Shown one piece after another: positions 1-10,130 of a stretch of DNA of 64,000 nucleotides; within the stretch, counting starts at the first letter, position 1, and every line of letters starts with the position of its first letter. The notes under the pieces were generated by a model, which had not been told where the DNA came from, searched no databases, and saw only the letters and a list, made by a program, of their open reading frames with translations. The translations under genes were made by a program, and so were the position numbers. The stretch comes from Taudactylus pleione (Eukaryota > Chordata > Amphibia > Anura > Myobatrachidae), in NCBI GenBank assembly GCA_031769625.1, contig JAUIMM010000113.1:15286501-15350500 (forward strand), in the 5' to 3' direction.

Positions 1-466
1 TTCATTGCGATCGCTATGCCGTCACAGAACTACACAAGGACGCCCACTTTACCTTAATACACACATCCGTAATCCTTAGCAAGACTGCAAAACCATCGGT
101 AACATCGAGTACAATCGCAGCCTCACGCACACTTGCACAAGGTCAGACCTTACTCTGAATTTTCTAACTTCATTGCACGTTATGAATACACAAGCTGCAT
201 AAGGCATCACAGTGGATAATTTATGCACGCCCATGCAACAGCATTCAAACCCACTGGCACGCCTGCGTCCGCCTACCACCCCCCCGTCATCACCCACAAA
301 TGGCACTTCCTGTCAATCACTCTGCAATGGGTCTGCATAGTAACTGCGATTGCAGTCCCAATCACAGTGACTGGTTCGAGCACTGCGATGCATATGCATG
401 TGCAGATCACAACAATTGGCCGATTGCGTGTGTAATCGCAGTTGCGAACTGTAGTGAATCAGGCCC
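1..466. mobile_element. PIF/Harbinger-like MITE, family A, left end outside window
   Basis: The segment ends in GTGAATCAGGCCC and matches, along its length, the right part of the complete copy at 40955-41475 (shared landmarks: GATCGCTATGCCGTC near the start, a run of CACCCCC near 285, an alternating GCGATTGC-type sequence near the end). The left terminus lies before base 1. It has no coding capacity. The family assignment comes from the complete copy's 3-bp TAA target duplication and GGGCC terminus. Confidence 0.7.
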
Positions 467-686
467 ATTGTCTATGTAACATATTTCAAATAATGACAAA
501 TGACAAATAATGACATAAAATGGAGATGTGATAAATTGCTCAAACAATTTATAAGTGACAGTACGCGGGGTACTAGAAAAACACACAGAAATCTCCCCCA
601 ACCACACTTCTGTAAACCAGTATAAAAGCTGATGTTATTTTTACATGAAATACAGGAAACCTAGTTACACACATTTGCAAATGGGT
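467..686. other. Unassigned AT-rich spacer
   Basis: AT-rich sequence between two repeats. I see no gene, RNA gene or clear repeat boundary. Confidence 0.4.
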
Positions 687-1366
687 AGGGTACGGGATGC
701 CGGGGGTCGGGTTCTTGGTGGTCCAAATCCCGACACCGGCATCCCGACCAAGTTATAATCTTGATGGCTGTAAGTATACTAACCCTAACTCTCTCTCCCT
801 GGTGCCTAAACCTAACCTCTCCCTTAGTGCCTAAACCTAACTTCCCCCTCCCCGCACCCTAAACCTATCCCTCCCCCCTTAGTGCCTACCCCTAACCCTC
901 CCCCTAGTGCCAAACTCTAACTCTCTCCCTAACACCGGTACTTACCTTCGGGATCCCAGTGATCGGGATCCCATACCTCCCAACATGACCCTCTCCAGGA
1001 GGGACACAATGCTCTGGTCCGGGACTTCCCTGGCAATTTATGATTGGTGGAGGCTCCAGAGGCGGGGCTGCAGTACAGCCCAAAATTCAAATAGGGGAGT
1101 CACACCAACTGCCAGTGAGTACCAGCCAGTGATGTTTGGCAGTGTGTGAAATGACAGTTGGTGTGACTCCCCTATTTGAATTTTGAACTGTGCTGCAGCC
1201 CCGCCTCTAACCAGGGAAGTCCAGGACCAGAGCATTGTGTCCCTCCTGGAGAGGGTCATGTTGGGAGGTATGGGATCCAGGCGCCGGTATTCCGATAAGT
1301 GTCGGATTCCGGCATGGGCATTGTGAACGCCGGAATACCCGCTGTTGGGAACCTGAACGTATACCT
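687..1366. repeat. Interspersed repeat family B with CCTAACCC-like tracts
   Basis: GC-rich repeat whose ends carry 'CCGGCATCCCGAC'/'GGATGCCGG' palindromic motifs and whose left half (about 780-935) is an imperfect array of 'CTAACCCT', 'GTGCCTAAACCTAA' and C-tracts. Similar sequences occur at 38915-39445, 42145-42362 and 57870-58690 (the last inverted). The right half is interrupted by a nested foldback element at 973-1271. No ORF of interest. Superfamily not established. Confidence 0.6.
973..1271. mobile_element. hAT-like foldback MITE nested in family B repeat
   Basis: Long terminal inverted repeat beginning ATACCTCCCAACATGACC and ending in its complement, extending about 48 bp; further inner arms pair around 1080-1110 and 1160-1190. 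It is flanked by GGGATCCC on the left and GGGATCCA on the right, an imperfect 8-bp duplication consistent with hAT insertion. A distant relative with the same outer motif lies at 24431-24765. Non-coding. Confidence 0.7.
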
Positions 1367-1407
1367 TTGCAAATATATGATGCGCTCTCCACCACAGGGA
1401 GTCCTGT

Positions 1408-1584
1408 GGGTGTATATATACTAAAGTGTGGGTTTTTAGAAGTGGAGATGTTGCCCATAGCAACCAATTAGATTCTACCTATTATATTCTAGAAGGTGCT
1501 AGATGAATGATAAGTAGAATCTGATTGGTTGCTATGGGCAACATCTCCACTTCTAAAAACCCGCAATTTAGTAAACATAACCCC
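1408..1584. mobile_element. Palindromic MITE (GGGT..TTTACTAAA type)
   Basis: Near-perfect inverted repeat: the arm containing AGATGTTGCCCATAGCAACC at about 1446-1466 is mirrored at about 1528-1548, with outer 'TACTAAA' / 'TTTAGTA' motifs. The centre is only about 60 bp. The form is typical of Harbinger-like foldback MITEs; a 3-bp target duplication was not clear. Non-coding. Confidence 0.7.
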
Positions 1585-3031
1585 TGGTCTTTGCAGTGTT
1601 GTTGTAGTGCTGAAGGTTTTGGGATATTTCCTGGTGAATTAGCTCTCGATTTCCATCAGATGAATATTTGTCCCATTATAGGGCCTCTTGCTGTTTAAAG
1701 TTAGGACTACCAGAGGCAGTAATGCTGTGAAGTGGGGGTAGCTTATCATGTATTCGCAAATGTGCGTATTGAAGATTTTCAGACTCTAATTGACTGTTTT
1801 TGCATGAAGCCACAGAACCTTCTGCTAATGTGAGACTCGAAACAGACAGATGAGAATCTGTGCGTCTTCAAGCGCACGTACATCAGCCAAAACCTGAGAG
1901 CAAGAGACTCGCCAGAAACAGGCTTCCATTCTCCCTATGCACAATTCATAAGTGCACAGAGTTATAGATAAGCCCCCACGAGACAATTCTTTTGCGTGTT
2001 GCCGTCCAGTTTCTGTGGATTTTACGCTGTAATATTAATCGGTGCATCCTTATACGTCGCCATCGGTTGTATGATTGAAAATCGCACCAGCCCTATGGCA
2101 GGCACAGCTTCTCCTCCTATGCCTGCGGCTGTGCGCCTGTGAATGCAGCCACTTGCAGCCTGAGACGCTCCCATAGTACGCCCACTGACTGGCCCATTTC
2201 TGCGTGCACTTGTAACCACCTCTTAACACTGCCCAGTAACGCCCATCACTTCTCCACCACCTGAACATTGGCATTGTGTGTGGATAGCTTTCAACTCTGT
2301 ATCAGGCCCTATGTATCCCCCCATAAACTAGATCATTTGGAAATAATGAATACTGAAAGGCTTCCAGTTATTTCTCTTTACCCCCCACACCCATACCCAC
2401 TTCCCCCGTCCTACCCATGAACTACCTTTCTTTTGCACCTGATGAAATCATTCCCCTGCAGCATAGGACATGATCCGTGGAGTTGGGCCATAGTACTTAT
2501 GTTTCATATTAGCAGCGCGAATAGATACTGCACTGGGATTTCCAACAAAATGACTTAGGTAGGTTGAGAGATTACTTTGAGATTCTGTTGTTCAGTGCAG
2601 TGTTTGTAATACTATTATTTTTTGATAGCTCTGCTTAGAAGAAAAAGTGCCCTTTACATTTTCCCTCATGAGCATCCAATCTCTAACCTGTAGAATCAAA
2701 AGTTTATTTTTAACCTGTACAGCTGGCAAAGCCCAGACACAGCCAATCACAGCATTTTTCCACTGACGAGGATTCATGTAACGGGATCAGTTAAAAACAC
2801 CGGTGCTGCATAACAGGAAATGATAAAGATCCCACATTTGTGATACATCAGGAGTTCATTTTGCCATGTTGGCACATGCTGTACATCTTAGGAAAAATGT
2901 CTGGTTTTGGGCAGAACAATGTTTTGCCTGGCAAAAGGGCAAGTCAGTGCTGTTACTGTGCGATGCAAGAGGAGGTCACTGCTCTATGCTGTTGTAAGAA
3001 GAACAATAGTATCTGAAGGGGGTACAACTCT
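1585..3031. other. Mostly unassigned intergenic DNA; diffuse repeat near 2040-2311
   Basis: No convincing coding sequence. The part ending in CTGTATCAGGCCCT at about 2297-2310 has a Harbinger-like right terminus (compare 466, 41475), so 2040-2310 may be an old truncated MITE, but I could not define its left end. The remainder shows nothing recognisable. Confidence 0.35.
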
Positions 3032-3039
3032 ACTGGTTC

Positions 3040-3330
3040 CAGAGCTGTAACTAGACTTTTTGGTGCCCTGTGCCAGAGAAAGCATTGGTGCCCCCCCCCC
3101 CACACACACATTTTTTTAAATAGGGATAGTGCATCTGAAAAAGGGCCATGGCCTCATGGAGAAGGGCCAGGGAAGAGATAGGGGAGGCTAGGAGATGCTG
3201 GGGATAAAAGAAGAGGAAGCTACAAGTGAGAATGATAATAAACAGGAAAATTGACAGGCCCAAACAGCGCCCCCTGCCCTGCGGTGCCCTGTGCCATGTC
3301 ACTGGTTGCACTACCCTCTTTACGGCCCTG
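3040..3330. mobile_element. Non-autonomous hAT element with 8-bp TSD
   Basis: Left end CAGAGCTGTAACTAGAC pairs with the complement of the right end TACGGCCCTG (reads CAGGGCCGTAAAGAG). It is flanked by a perfect 8-bp direct repeat ACTGGTTC at 3032-3039 and 3331-3338, the hallmark of hAT insertion. The interior holds a poly-C/CA tract and no meaningful ORF. Confidence 0.9.
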
Positions 3331-3559
3331 ACTGGTTCTAGGCTTCTCTCACCTCTGTGCTCCATATTATAGCGCACCCTGCACACACTGTAGCTCCGCC
3401 AACTTGCAAAGTAATTCCTACTGTATGTCGGTACCATCCGTGTATATCGGTGGAAACTGGATGATAAACAAGAAAATGTATAATGCACTAATTGTGTTTG
3501 TAACTCAGCATATATTACTTGTCTTTATTAATTATTTTATATCCTTTTCTGTTTTCCAG

Positions 3560-3655
3560 GGCACATATGTTATAAAGGTGCACTTATTGGTGGGCCAGCA
3601 AGAAGAGATATTCTTTTGTATGGACTTCACCTTGAATATTAAGAGTAACCCTTAA
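3560..3655 (+). CDS. Possible terminal exon of an ML-domain (MD-2-like) protein
   Basis: What is seen: a pyrimidine-rich tract ending in TTTTCCAG (acceptor AG at 3558-3559), then 31 open codons to TAA at 3653-3655. The peptide begins GTYVIKVHLLVG and contains QQEEIFFCMDFTL. What is known: ML-domain proteins (MD-2/LY96, MD-1, NPC2, GM2A) end with a strand pair carrying G-x-Y, then a conserved Cys in a short Phe-Cys context. From memory the spacing Y...G-x-x-E-E-x-x-F-C-x-x-F matches the MD-2 C-terminus closely. Inference: this may be the last exon of an ML gene whose other exons lie upstream, probably outside the window; I did not find them. The same frame stays open upstream to about 3404, but that part does not look ML-like and is probably intron. 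No canonical AATAAA was seen just downstream. It could also be a chance ORF or a pseudogene remnant. Confidence 0.4.
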   Translation, partial: GTYVIKVHLLVGQQEEIFFCMDFTLNIKSNP

Positions 3656-3907
3656 TATGTACATTAACCCAAGGAGAAAATTCTGAATAATAATCTGGTT
3701 TTGCCTGTAAACTAATTGCCCCTTTAAATCTAATGACTCTCTCTCCGGAATTATGCTGGCTCCGGCTATTACATTTGGCCGCTAGTATTCAGGTTTTTTT
3801 GGGCTCGGAGACAGGAAATGTGACGGTTTCCCCTCAATTTTTTTCCTTGATACATGGATCCCATCCACAGTAAGACATATACAAGTAGACGACCCCATCA
3901 ACAGCAA

Positions 3908-3909
<2 letters not shown>
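3656..3909. other. Possible 3' flank of the ML-like exon
   Basis: AT-rich sequence after the candidate stop codon. It contains AATAATAAT near 3686 but no clear AATAAA polyadenylation signal. No repeat was recognised. Confidence 0.3.

Positions 3910-3941
<32 letters not shown>
3910..3941. repeat. (TA)n microsatellite
   Basis: Uninterrupted AT dinucleotide tract directly abutting the left end of a Tc1 relic. Confidence 0.9.
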
Positions 3942-3945
<4 letters not shown>

Positions 3946-3948
<3 letters not shown>

Positions 3949-4477
3949 TATGTAGTCTGCAATGATATGTATGGTATTAATTTTGCGCAAGCGAAATGCA
4001 TAATATACATATCATTGCAGACAAGTTCCAAATGGCCGCTACATTTCTACAAGAACACTTGGTAGGGAGGCCCATGCACTTGCAGGTCTACGGAAACAAC
4101 AAATGTTTTGATCAGGACGACAATGTAATCTGTCATGTTTACAGGGCAATGCTGGGCTGGTATACAGAAAATTCGGTAACCCGGGTGGACTGGCCAACTC
4201 ATAGTTCACATCTTAACCCCATTGAGAAAATCTGGGATGAATTGGAGCGATGAGTGCATTCTATGTTGACTCAACCTTCTTCAGTGTCACAGTTGGTCAC
4301 TGTACTTAAGGCGGAATGGCAAAACATACCACCTGCTGTTCTCCTGGAACTTGTGGACAGTTTGCCAAGAAGGATGTCAACAGTAATCACTGCACATGGT
4401 GGACCTACAAAGTGCTGGCATCAATAAAATCTTGTTGATCTATTTGCTGTCATTGTCTAATCACTTTTGTCTACATA
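3946..4477 (+). mobile_element. Internally deleted Tc1/mariner element
   Basis: Terminal motifs CACTATGTAG (left) and CTACATAGTG (right) are inverted and lie against (TA)n tracts, matching the TA target of Tc1/mariner. At about 530 bp it is roughly one third of a full element. It contains only the C-terminal catalytic part of a transposase. Confidence 0.75.
3996..4253 (+). pseudogene. Tc1-like transposase C-terminal fragment
   Basis: The translation includes CFDQDDN and, after 34 residues, the Glu of HLNPIEKIWDELER: the second Asp and the Glu of the DD34E catalytic triad, with the WPTHSSHLNPIE signature of Tc1 transposases. The N-terminal paired-type helix-turn-helix domains, the GRPR linker and the first Asp are missing, and the frame stops right after DELER, where intact relatives continue with about 50 residues; those can be followed as broken frames to about 4400. 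The upstream sequence is not transposase-like, so the first methionine is not a genuine start. Non-functional. Confidence 0.8.

Positions 4478-4480
<3 letters not shown>

Positions 4481-4510
<30 letters not shown>
4481..4510. repeat. (TA)n microsatellite
   Basis: TA tract shared as flank by the Tc1 relic (left) and the 5.6-kb hAT (right). Confidence 0.9.
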
Positions 4511-4514
<4 letters not shown>

Positions 4515-5146
4515 GGGTGTGCACCGGCCACTTTTCGTGTTTTGTGTTTTGGTTTTGGATCTGGATCTTTCTTCGTGTTTTGGATCTGGATTGGTTTTGC
4601 CAAAACCACCCTTCCGTGTTTTGGGTTCTGGGTTTTGTGTTTTGGATCTGTATTTTTTTTTTAAAAAGCATAAAAACAGCTAAAATCACAGAATTTGTTG
4701 GTTTCTCTGCTCCTATGCTATTATTAACCTCAATAACCTTAATTTCCACTCATTTCCAGTCTATTCTGAACACCTCACACCTCACAATAGTGTTTTCATG
4801 TCCAAAAGGTTGCACCGAGGTAGCTGGATGACTATGCTAAGCGACACGAGTGGGCGGCACAAACACGTGACCCATCTAGGAGTGACACTGCAGAGGCAGA
4901 CAGGATGGCAGTTAGAAAAACTAGGCCCCAAACTGTACATAATGCAAAGAAAAAAAAGAAGTGCAAGATAGAATTGTCCTTGGGCCCTCCCACCCACCCT
5001 TATGTTGTATAAACAGGACATGCACACTTTAACAAATCAATCATTTCAGCGCCAGGGTCTGCCACACAACTGTGGCTGAAATGATTGGTTCGTTTGGGCC
5101 CCCACAAAACAAGCTGGCAATTAATGTGTCCCTGCACAAACTGGCT

Positions 5147-8100
5147 CTACGGAGGCAAGATGTCATCCTCATCCTCCTCATCCACCGATTCCTCACCCTC
5201 TTCAGTGTGTACATCCTCATCCTCACAAAGTATTAACTCGTCCCCACTTGAATCCACCACCACAGGTCCCTCTGTACCTTCTGGAGGCTGGTCTCCCTGG
5301 AAGAGCTGATAATTCATTTTGATGAACATCATCTTCTCCACATTCTGTGGAAGCAACCTCCTACGCCTTTCGCTGACAAGGTTCCCGGCTGCACTAAACA
5401 CTCTTTCGGAGTACACACTGGAGGGGGGGCAACTCAGGTAAAATAGAGCCAGCTTGTACAGGGGCCTCCAAATTGCCTCTTTTTCCTGCCAGTACAGGTA
5501 TGGACTGTCTGACATGCCTACTTGGATGCTGTCACCGATGTAATCCTCCACCATTCTGTCAATGGTGACAGTATCATATGCAGTGACAGTAGACATGTCA
5601 GAAATTGTTGCCAGGTCCTTCAGTCCGGACCAGATGTCCAAACTTGGTCCTGCCTGCCCTGCATCACCGCCAGCGGGTTGCTTAGGATACCTAAGTTTTT
5701 TCCTGGCAGCCCCAGTTGCGGGAGAAAATGAAGAAGGAGCCGTTGACGTGTCACGTTCCGCTTCAGCTGACAGTGTGTTCACCAGCAGGTCTTTGCACCT
5801 CTGCAGGCTTGTGTCGGCCGGAAAGAGAGACACCACATAGGCTTTAAACCTAGGATCAAGCACGGTGGCCAAAATGTAGTGGTCTGATTTCAACAGATTG
5901 ACCACCCTGGAATCCTGGCAAAGCGAATGAAGGGCTTCATCCACAAGTCCCACATGCCGAGCGGAATCGCTCCGTCTTAGCTCCTCCTTCACTTTTCTCC
6001 AGCTGCTTCTGCAAAAGCCTGATGAGGGGAATGACCTGACTCAAGCTGGCTGTGTCTGAACTGACTTCACGTGTGGCAAGTTCGAAGGGCTGGAGAACCT
6101 TGCACAACACGGAAATCATTCTCCACTGCGCTTGAGTCAGGTGCATACCCCCTCCTTTGCCTATGTCATAGGTGGATGTATAGGCTTGTATGGCCTTTTG
6201 CTGCTCCTCCATCCTCTGAAGCATATAGAGGGTTGAGTTCCACCGCGTCACAACCTCTTGCTTCAGGTGATGGCGGGGCAGGTTCAAGAGTGTTTGCTGG
6301 CGCTCCAGTCTTCGGCACGCAGTCGCTGAATGGCGAAAGTGGCCAGAAATTTTTCGGGCCACCCAAAGCGTCTCCTGCACGCCCCTGTCGCTTTTCAGAA
6401 AATTCTGCACCACCAAGTTTATTGTGTGAGCAAAACATGGGACGTGCTGGAATTTGCCCAGATGTAATGCCCGCACAATATTGGTGGCGTTGTCAGATAT
6501 CACAAATCCCCAGGAGAGTCTAAGTGGGGTAAGCCACTGGGCGATGATTTCCCTCAGTTTCTCTAAGAGGTTGTCGGCGGTGTGCCTCTTACTGAAACCG
6601 GTGATACACAGCGTAGCCTGCCTTGTAACGAGCTGGCGTTTCTGAGATGCTGCTACTGGTGACGCTGCTGCTGTTGCTGCGTAAGGTGATACATCTACCC
6701 AGTGGGCTGTCACAGTCATATAGTCCTTAGTCTGCCCTGTTCCACTTGTCCACATGTCCGTGGTTAAGTGGACATTGTGTACAACGGCATTTTTCAGGAC
6801 ACTGAGGACACTTTTTCTGACGTTTCTGTACAGTCTCGGTATCGCCTGCCTAGTGAAGTGGAATCTAGACGGGATTTGGAACCGGGGACACACTACCTCC
6901 ATCAATTGTCTAAATCCCACTGCACTAATGGCGGATACCGGACGCACGTCTAACACCAACATAGCAGTCAAGGCCTCAGTTATACGTTTTGCTTCAGGAT
7001 GACTGCTGTCGTACTTCATCCTCCTCGCTAAGGACTGTTGGAGGGTCAATTGTTTAGTAAAAGTAGTGGTGTTCCTACTTCCTCTCTGGGATGATGAACG
7101 ACTCCCAGCAGCAGCAACAGCAGCAGCGGCAGCAGTAGGCGTAGCAATGCAGGATCCTCCAGAGGAATCCCGGATAGGAGAGTCAGTCATGCCAGTGACA
7201 TGGCCTGCAGGACTACTTCCGATCCTGACTAAGGAGGAAATTGACGAGGAGGGAGTTGACGGTGTGGTTTGCAGGCGCTTGGATACAACAGGACAACGGG
7301 ATTTAGGTGTCCCTGGACTGCTTACGGTCTTAGCCAAAGTTTCTGAACTTGACAGTAACTTTTTATGAACGCGCTGCAGGTGCCGTATAAGGGAGGATGT
7401 TCCTAGGTGGTTGACGTCCCTACCCCTACTTATTTCACCTTTACATATGGTACATATGGCAAGACAGTTGTTGTCCGGATTTGGATAGAAATATTGCCAG
7501 ACCAAAGAGGTGGAATGTTTGGTCTTCTGCCCAGGCATGACCGTGATGGGCTTTTTCATCCCACGGACAACAACTGTCTCCCCCGGAGCCTGATTTAAAC
7601 AAACCACATCACCATCAGAATCCTCCTCGCCAACTTCCTCCTCAGCGCCAGCTACACCAGTATCCTCATCCTGTTGTACTTCAACAGTGACATCTTCAAT
7701 TTGCATATCAGCAAGTGGACTGTGGGTGCTCCTTTCAGCACTTGCAGGGGGCGTGCAAATGGTGGAAAGAGCCACCTCTTCCCGTCCAGTGCTGGGAAGG
7801 TCAGGCATCGCAACCACCACCACACTTGGACTCTCCTTGGGATTTGTGATATCTTCTTAGAAAGCACAGTTCTTCGCTGTGCTTTTGCCAGCTTAACTCT
7901 TTTGATTTTTTTAGTGGGAGGAGGGCTTCCATCGTCATGTGAAGCTGAACCACTAGTCATGAACATACTAGGGATCGACCTTAGCCGTTCCTTGCCACTC
8001 CGTGTCGTAAATGGCATATTGGCAAGTTTACGTTTCTCTTCAGCTGATTTAAATGTCTTTTTCAAGGTCATTTTCCTGAACTTTGCCATTTGGGATTGTA

Positions 8101-8260
8101 TGTGCCCTCTACTATGACATTGGGCATCGGCCTTGGCAGACGACGTTGATGGCATGTTATCGTCTATGTCATGACTAGTGGCAGCAGCTTCAGCACTAGG
8201 AGGAAGTGGTTCTTGATCTTTCTCTATTTTATTTTTATCGGAGAAAGTTTGGTCCTCCAT
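5147..8260 (-). pseudogene. hAT transposase (BED zinc finger, DDE, hATC), two frame lesions
   Basis: Three overlapping frames make up one gene. The N-terminal part (ATG at 8258-8260) is Ser/Glu-rich with a basic KKIKRVKLAK nuclear-localisation-like stretch. The middle part carries a BED-type finger (CTIC followed by HLQRVH), then hAT catalytic motifs LTTDMWTS (first Asp) and VISDNATN (second Asp), the PCFAHTINLVV Cys-His motif and VTRWNST. The C-terminal part carries LALFYLSCPPSSVYSERVFS and the RRRLLPQNVEKM hAT dimerisation region. Breaks: a 32-bp segment at 7823-7854, an inverted copy of 6495-6526, separates the first two frames; one extra base in the T run at 5993-5996 separates the last two. 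Discounting both, the length is 1027 codons including the stop, longer than typical 600-700-residue hAT transposases because of the N-terminal extension. It resembles Ac/ZBED-like hATs. The protein would bind transposon ends in the nucleus; as assembled it cannot be made in one piece. Confidence 0.85.
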
Positions 8261-8300
8261 TTATGTTATATCGATTTGATATATACGTGCGGCTAAACAC

Positions 8301-9580
8301 AGAAAATAATTTTTTTTTTGGTTTGGACTGGAGTGTACTTTGGGGGTTACAGCACCCTTTAACGGTCAAGCCAGCCGGCCCTTTACTTATGACACAGGCG
8401 CACGCTTGGCACTACTTTGTTGATGCACGTGCGGCTACTGCGCACACAATTCACAAACACAGAAAATAATTTTTTTTTTGGTTTGGACTGGAGTGTACTC
8501 TCGGGGGTTACAGCACCCTTAACGGTCAAGCCAGCCGGCCCTTTACTTATGACACAGGCGCACGCTTGGCACTACTTTGTTGATGCACGTGCGGCTACTG
8601 CGCACACAATTCACAAACACAGAAAATAATTTTTTTTTTGGTTTGGACTGGAGTGTACTTTCGGGGGTTACAGCACCCTTAACGGTCAAGCCAGCCGGCC
8701 CTTTACTTATGACACAGGCGCACGCTTGGCACTACTTTGTTGATGCACGTGCGGCTACTGCGCACACAATTCACAAACACAGAAAATAATTTTTTTTTTG
8801 GTTTGGACTGGAGTGTACTCTCGGGGGTTACAGCACCCTTAACGGTCAAGCCAGCCGGCCCTTTACTTATGACACAGGCGCACGCTTGGCACTACTTTGT
8901 TGATGCACGTGCGGCTACTGCGCACACAATTCACAAACACAGAAAATAATTTTTTTTTTGGTTTGGACTGGAGTGTACTTTCGGGGGTTACAGCACCCTT
9001 AACGGTCAAGCCAGCCGGCCCTTTACTTATGACACAGGTGCACGCTTGGCACTACTTTGTTGATGCACGTGCGGCTACTGCGCACACAATTCACAAACAC
9101 AGAAAATAATTTTTTTTTTGGTTTGGACTGGAGTGTACTTTCGGGGGTTACAGCACCCTTAACGGTCAAGCCAGCCGGCCCTTTACTTATGACACAGGCG
9201 CACGCTTGGCACTACTTTGTTGATGCACGTGCGGCTACTGCGCACACAATTCACAAACACAGAAAATAATTTTTTTTTTGGTTTGGACTGGAGTGTACTT
9301 TCGGGGGTTACAGCACCCTTAACGGTCAAGCCAGCCGGCCCTTTACTTATGACACAGGCGCACGCTTGGCACTACTTTGTTGATGCACGTGCGGCTACTG
9401 CGCACACAATTCACAAACACAGAAAATAATTTTTTTTTGGTTTGGACTGGAGTGTACTTTCGGGGGTTACAGCACCCTTTAACGGTCAAGCCAGCCGGCC
9501 CTTTACTTATGACACAGGCGCACGCTTGGCACTACTTTGTTGATGCACGTGCGGCTACTGTGCACACAATTCACAAACAC
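8301..9580. repeat. Eight 160-bp tandem repeats upstream of the hAT transposase
   Basis: Eight units of exactly 160 bp start at 8301, 8461, 8621, 8781, 8941, 9101, 9261 and 9421; a partial unit follows to about 9591 and a degenerate partial one precedes at about 8281. Each has AGAAAATAAT, a T-run, GGTTTGGACTGGAGTG and the GC-rich core CAAGCCAGCCGGCCC. Units differ at only a few sites (TTTCG or CTCTCG variants, one C/T change in unit 5), so amplification was recent. The array lies between the presumed promoter and the transposase start, so it is likely 5' leader, intron or enhancer-like sequence. The repeated 70-aa frames in it are by-products. Confidence 0.93.
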
Positions 9581-9836
9581 AGAAAATATATTATTTTTTT
9601 AGCACTTGGGGGGAGCACCCCTGATGGACAGAGCACCCCCTGGACAACACTACAGCACTCCTTTAGGACTGGGACACTGCACAGGACTTTGGAGTGGACA
9701 CAGCCCCTATGGAGAACTGACTGCACAACACAGTCCAGCCAGCCCCTATGGACTTTGAAGTAGTGGACACAGCCCCTATTAACAACAGCAGCACAGCACA
9801 ACACAGCCAGCCCCTATGGACTTTGAAGTAGTGGAC

Positions 9837-9873
9837 AACAGCAGCACTACACTACACTACACTACACTACACA
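9837..9873. repeat. (CACTA)n pentanucleotide tract
   Basis: Five to six tandem ACTAC units next to several 'CAGCCCCTATGGA' direct repeats (9700-9830) inside the hAT 5' region. Confidence 0.8.
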
Positions 9874-9940
9874 GCCCTAACTCCCACCCTCCCTCTTCAC
9901 TGTCCACAGCCGAGTGAGAAAATGGCGCCGACGCGGGTAC

Positions 9941-9948
9941 CTTATATA
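9941..9948 (-). promoter_or_regulatory. Candidate TATA box of the hAT transposase
   Basis: On the minus strand the sequence reads TATATAAG, followed 20-30 bp downstream by GGCGCCATTTTC. It lies inside the right terminal region and points towards the transposase gene, as expected for a hAT promoter. No transcript evidence. Confidence 0.45.
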
Positions 9949-10110
9949 GGATCCAAAACCTGCGAGACTCGGAAGGCGGGATGATGACGTTTTGCCTCGA
10001 TTTCAGATCCGAGTCAGGCGGGAAAAGTCGAGCCTGACTCGGATCGGACTCGGATCGGGGGGGCTCGGGGGGGGTTCGGATTTCAGAAATCCGAACCCGC
10101 TCACCCCTAA

Positions 10111-10130
10111 TATATATATATATATATATA
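10111..10130. repeat. (TA)n microsatellite
   Basis: Twenty-base TA tract between the hAT right end and the next Tc1 left end. Confidence 0.95.

Larger units (their letters stand above)
4511..10110 (-). mobile_element. Full-length autonomous-type hAT transposon (5.6 kb)
   Basis: The ends are inverted TTAGGGGTGTGC (left) and the complement of GCTCACCCCTAA (right). Both sides are (TA)n, so the 8-bp target duplication cannot be told from the microsatellite. Subterminal regions are distinctive: TTTTGGATCTGGAT-type repeats at 4540-4650, and a CGGATTTC/GAAATCCG hairpin at 10077-10096. Reading from the right, the order is a TATA-box region (9941-9948), about 230 bp of short repeats, eight 160-bp tandem units, the transposase gene (8260 to 5147, broken by two lesions) and a 3' region of about 640 bp. 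Relatives: a deleted copy at 25820-27675 and an end fragment at 45325-45600. Confidence 0.88.

Noticed and set aside
1038..1463. 141-codon reverse frame
   Set aside because: Lies across the foldback MITE at 973-1271 and its host repeat; both strands are open because the sequence is an inverted repeat.
4471..4749. Tyr/Ile repeat frames and overlapping 92-117 codon frames
   Set aside because: They cover the (TA)n tract and the hAT subterminal repeat; no domain.
5990..6000. Programmed +1 frameshift in the hAT transposase
   Set aside because: No recognised slippery site or downstream element was seen; a single extra base in a short homopolymer is simpler.
8206..9763. Eight near-identical 70-codon frames
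   Set aside because: One per 160-bp unit, an artefact of the tandem repeat on the strand opposite to the transposase.
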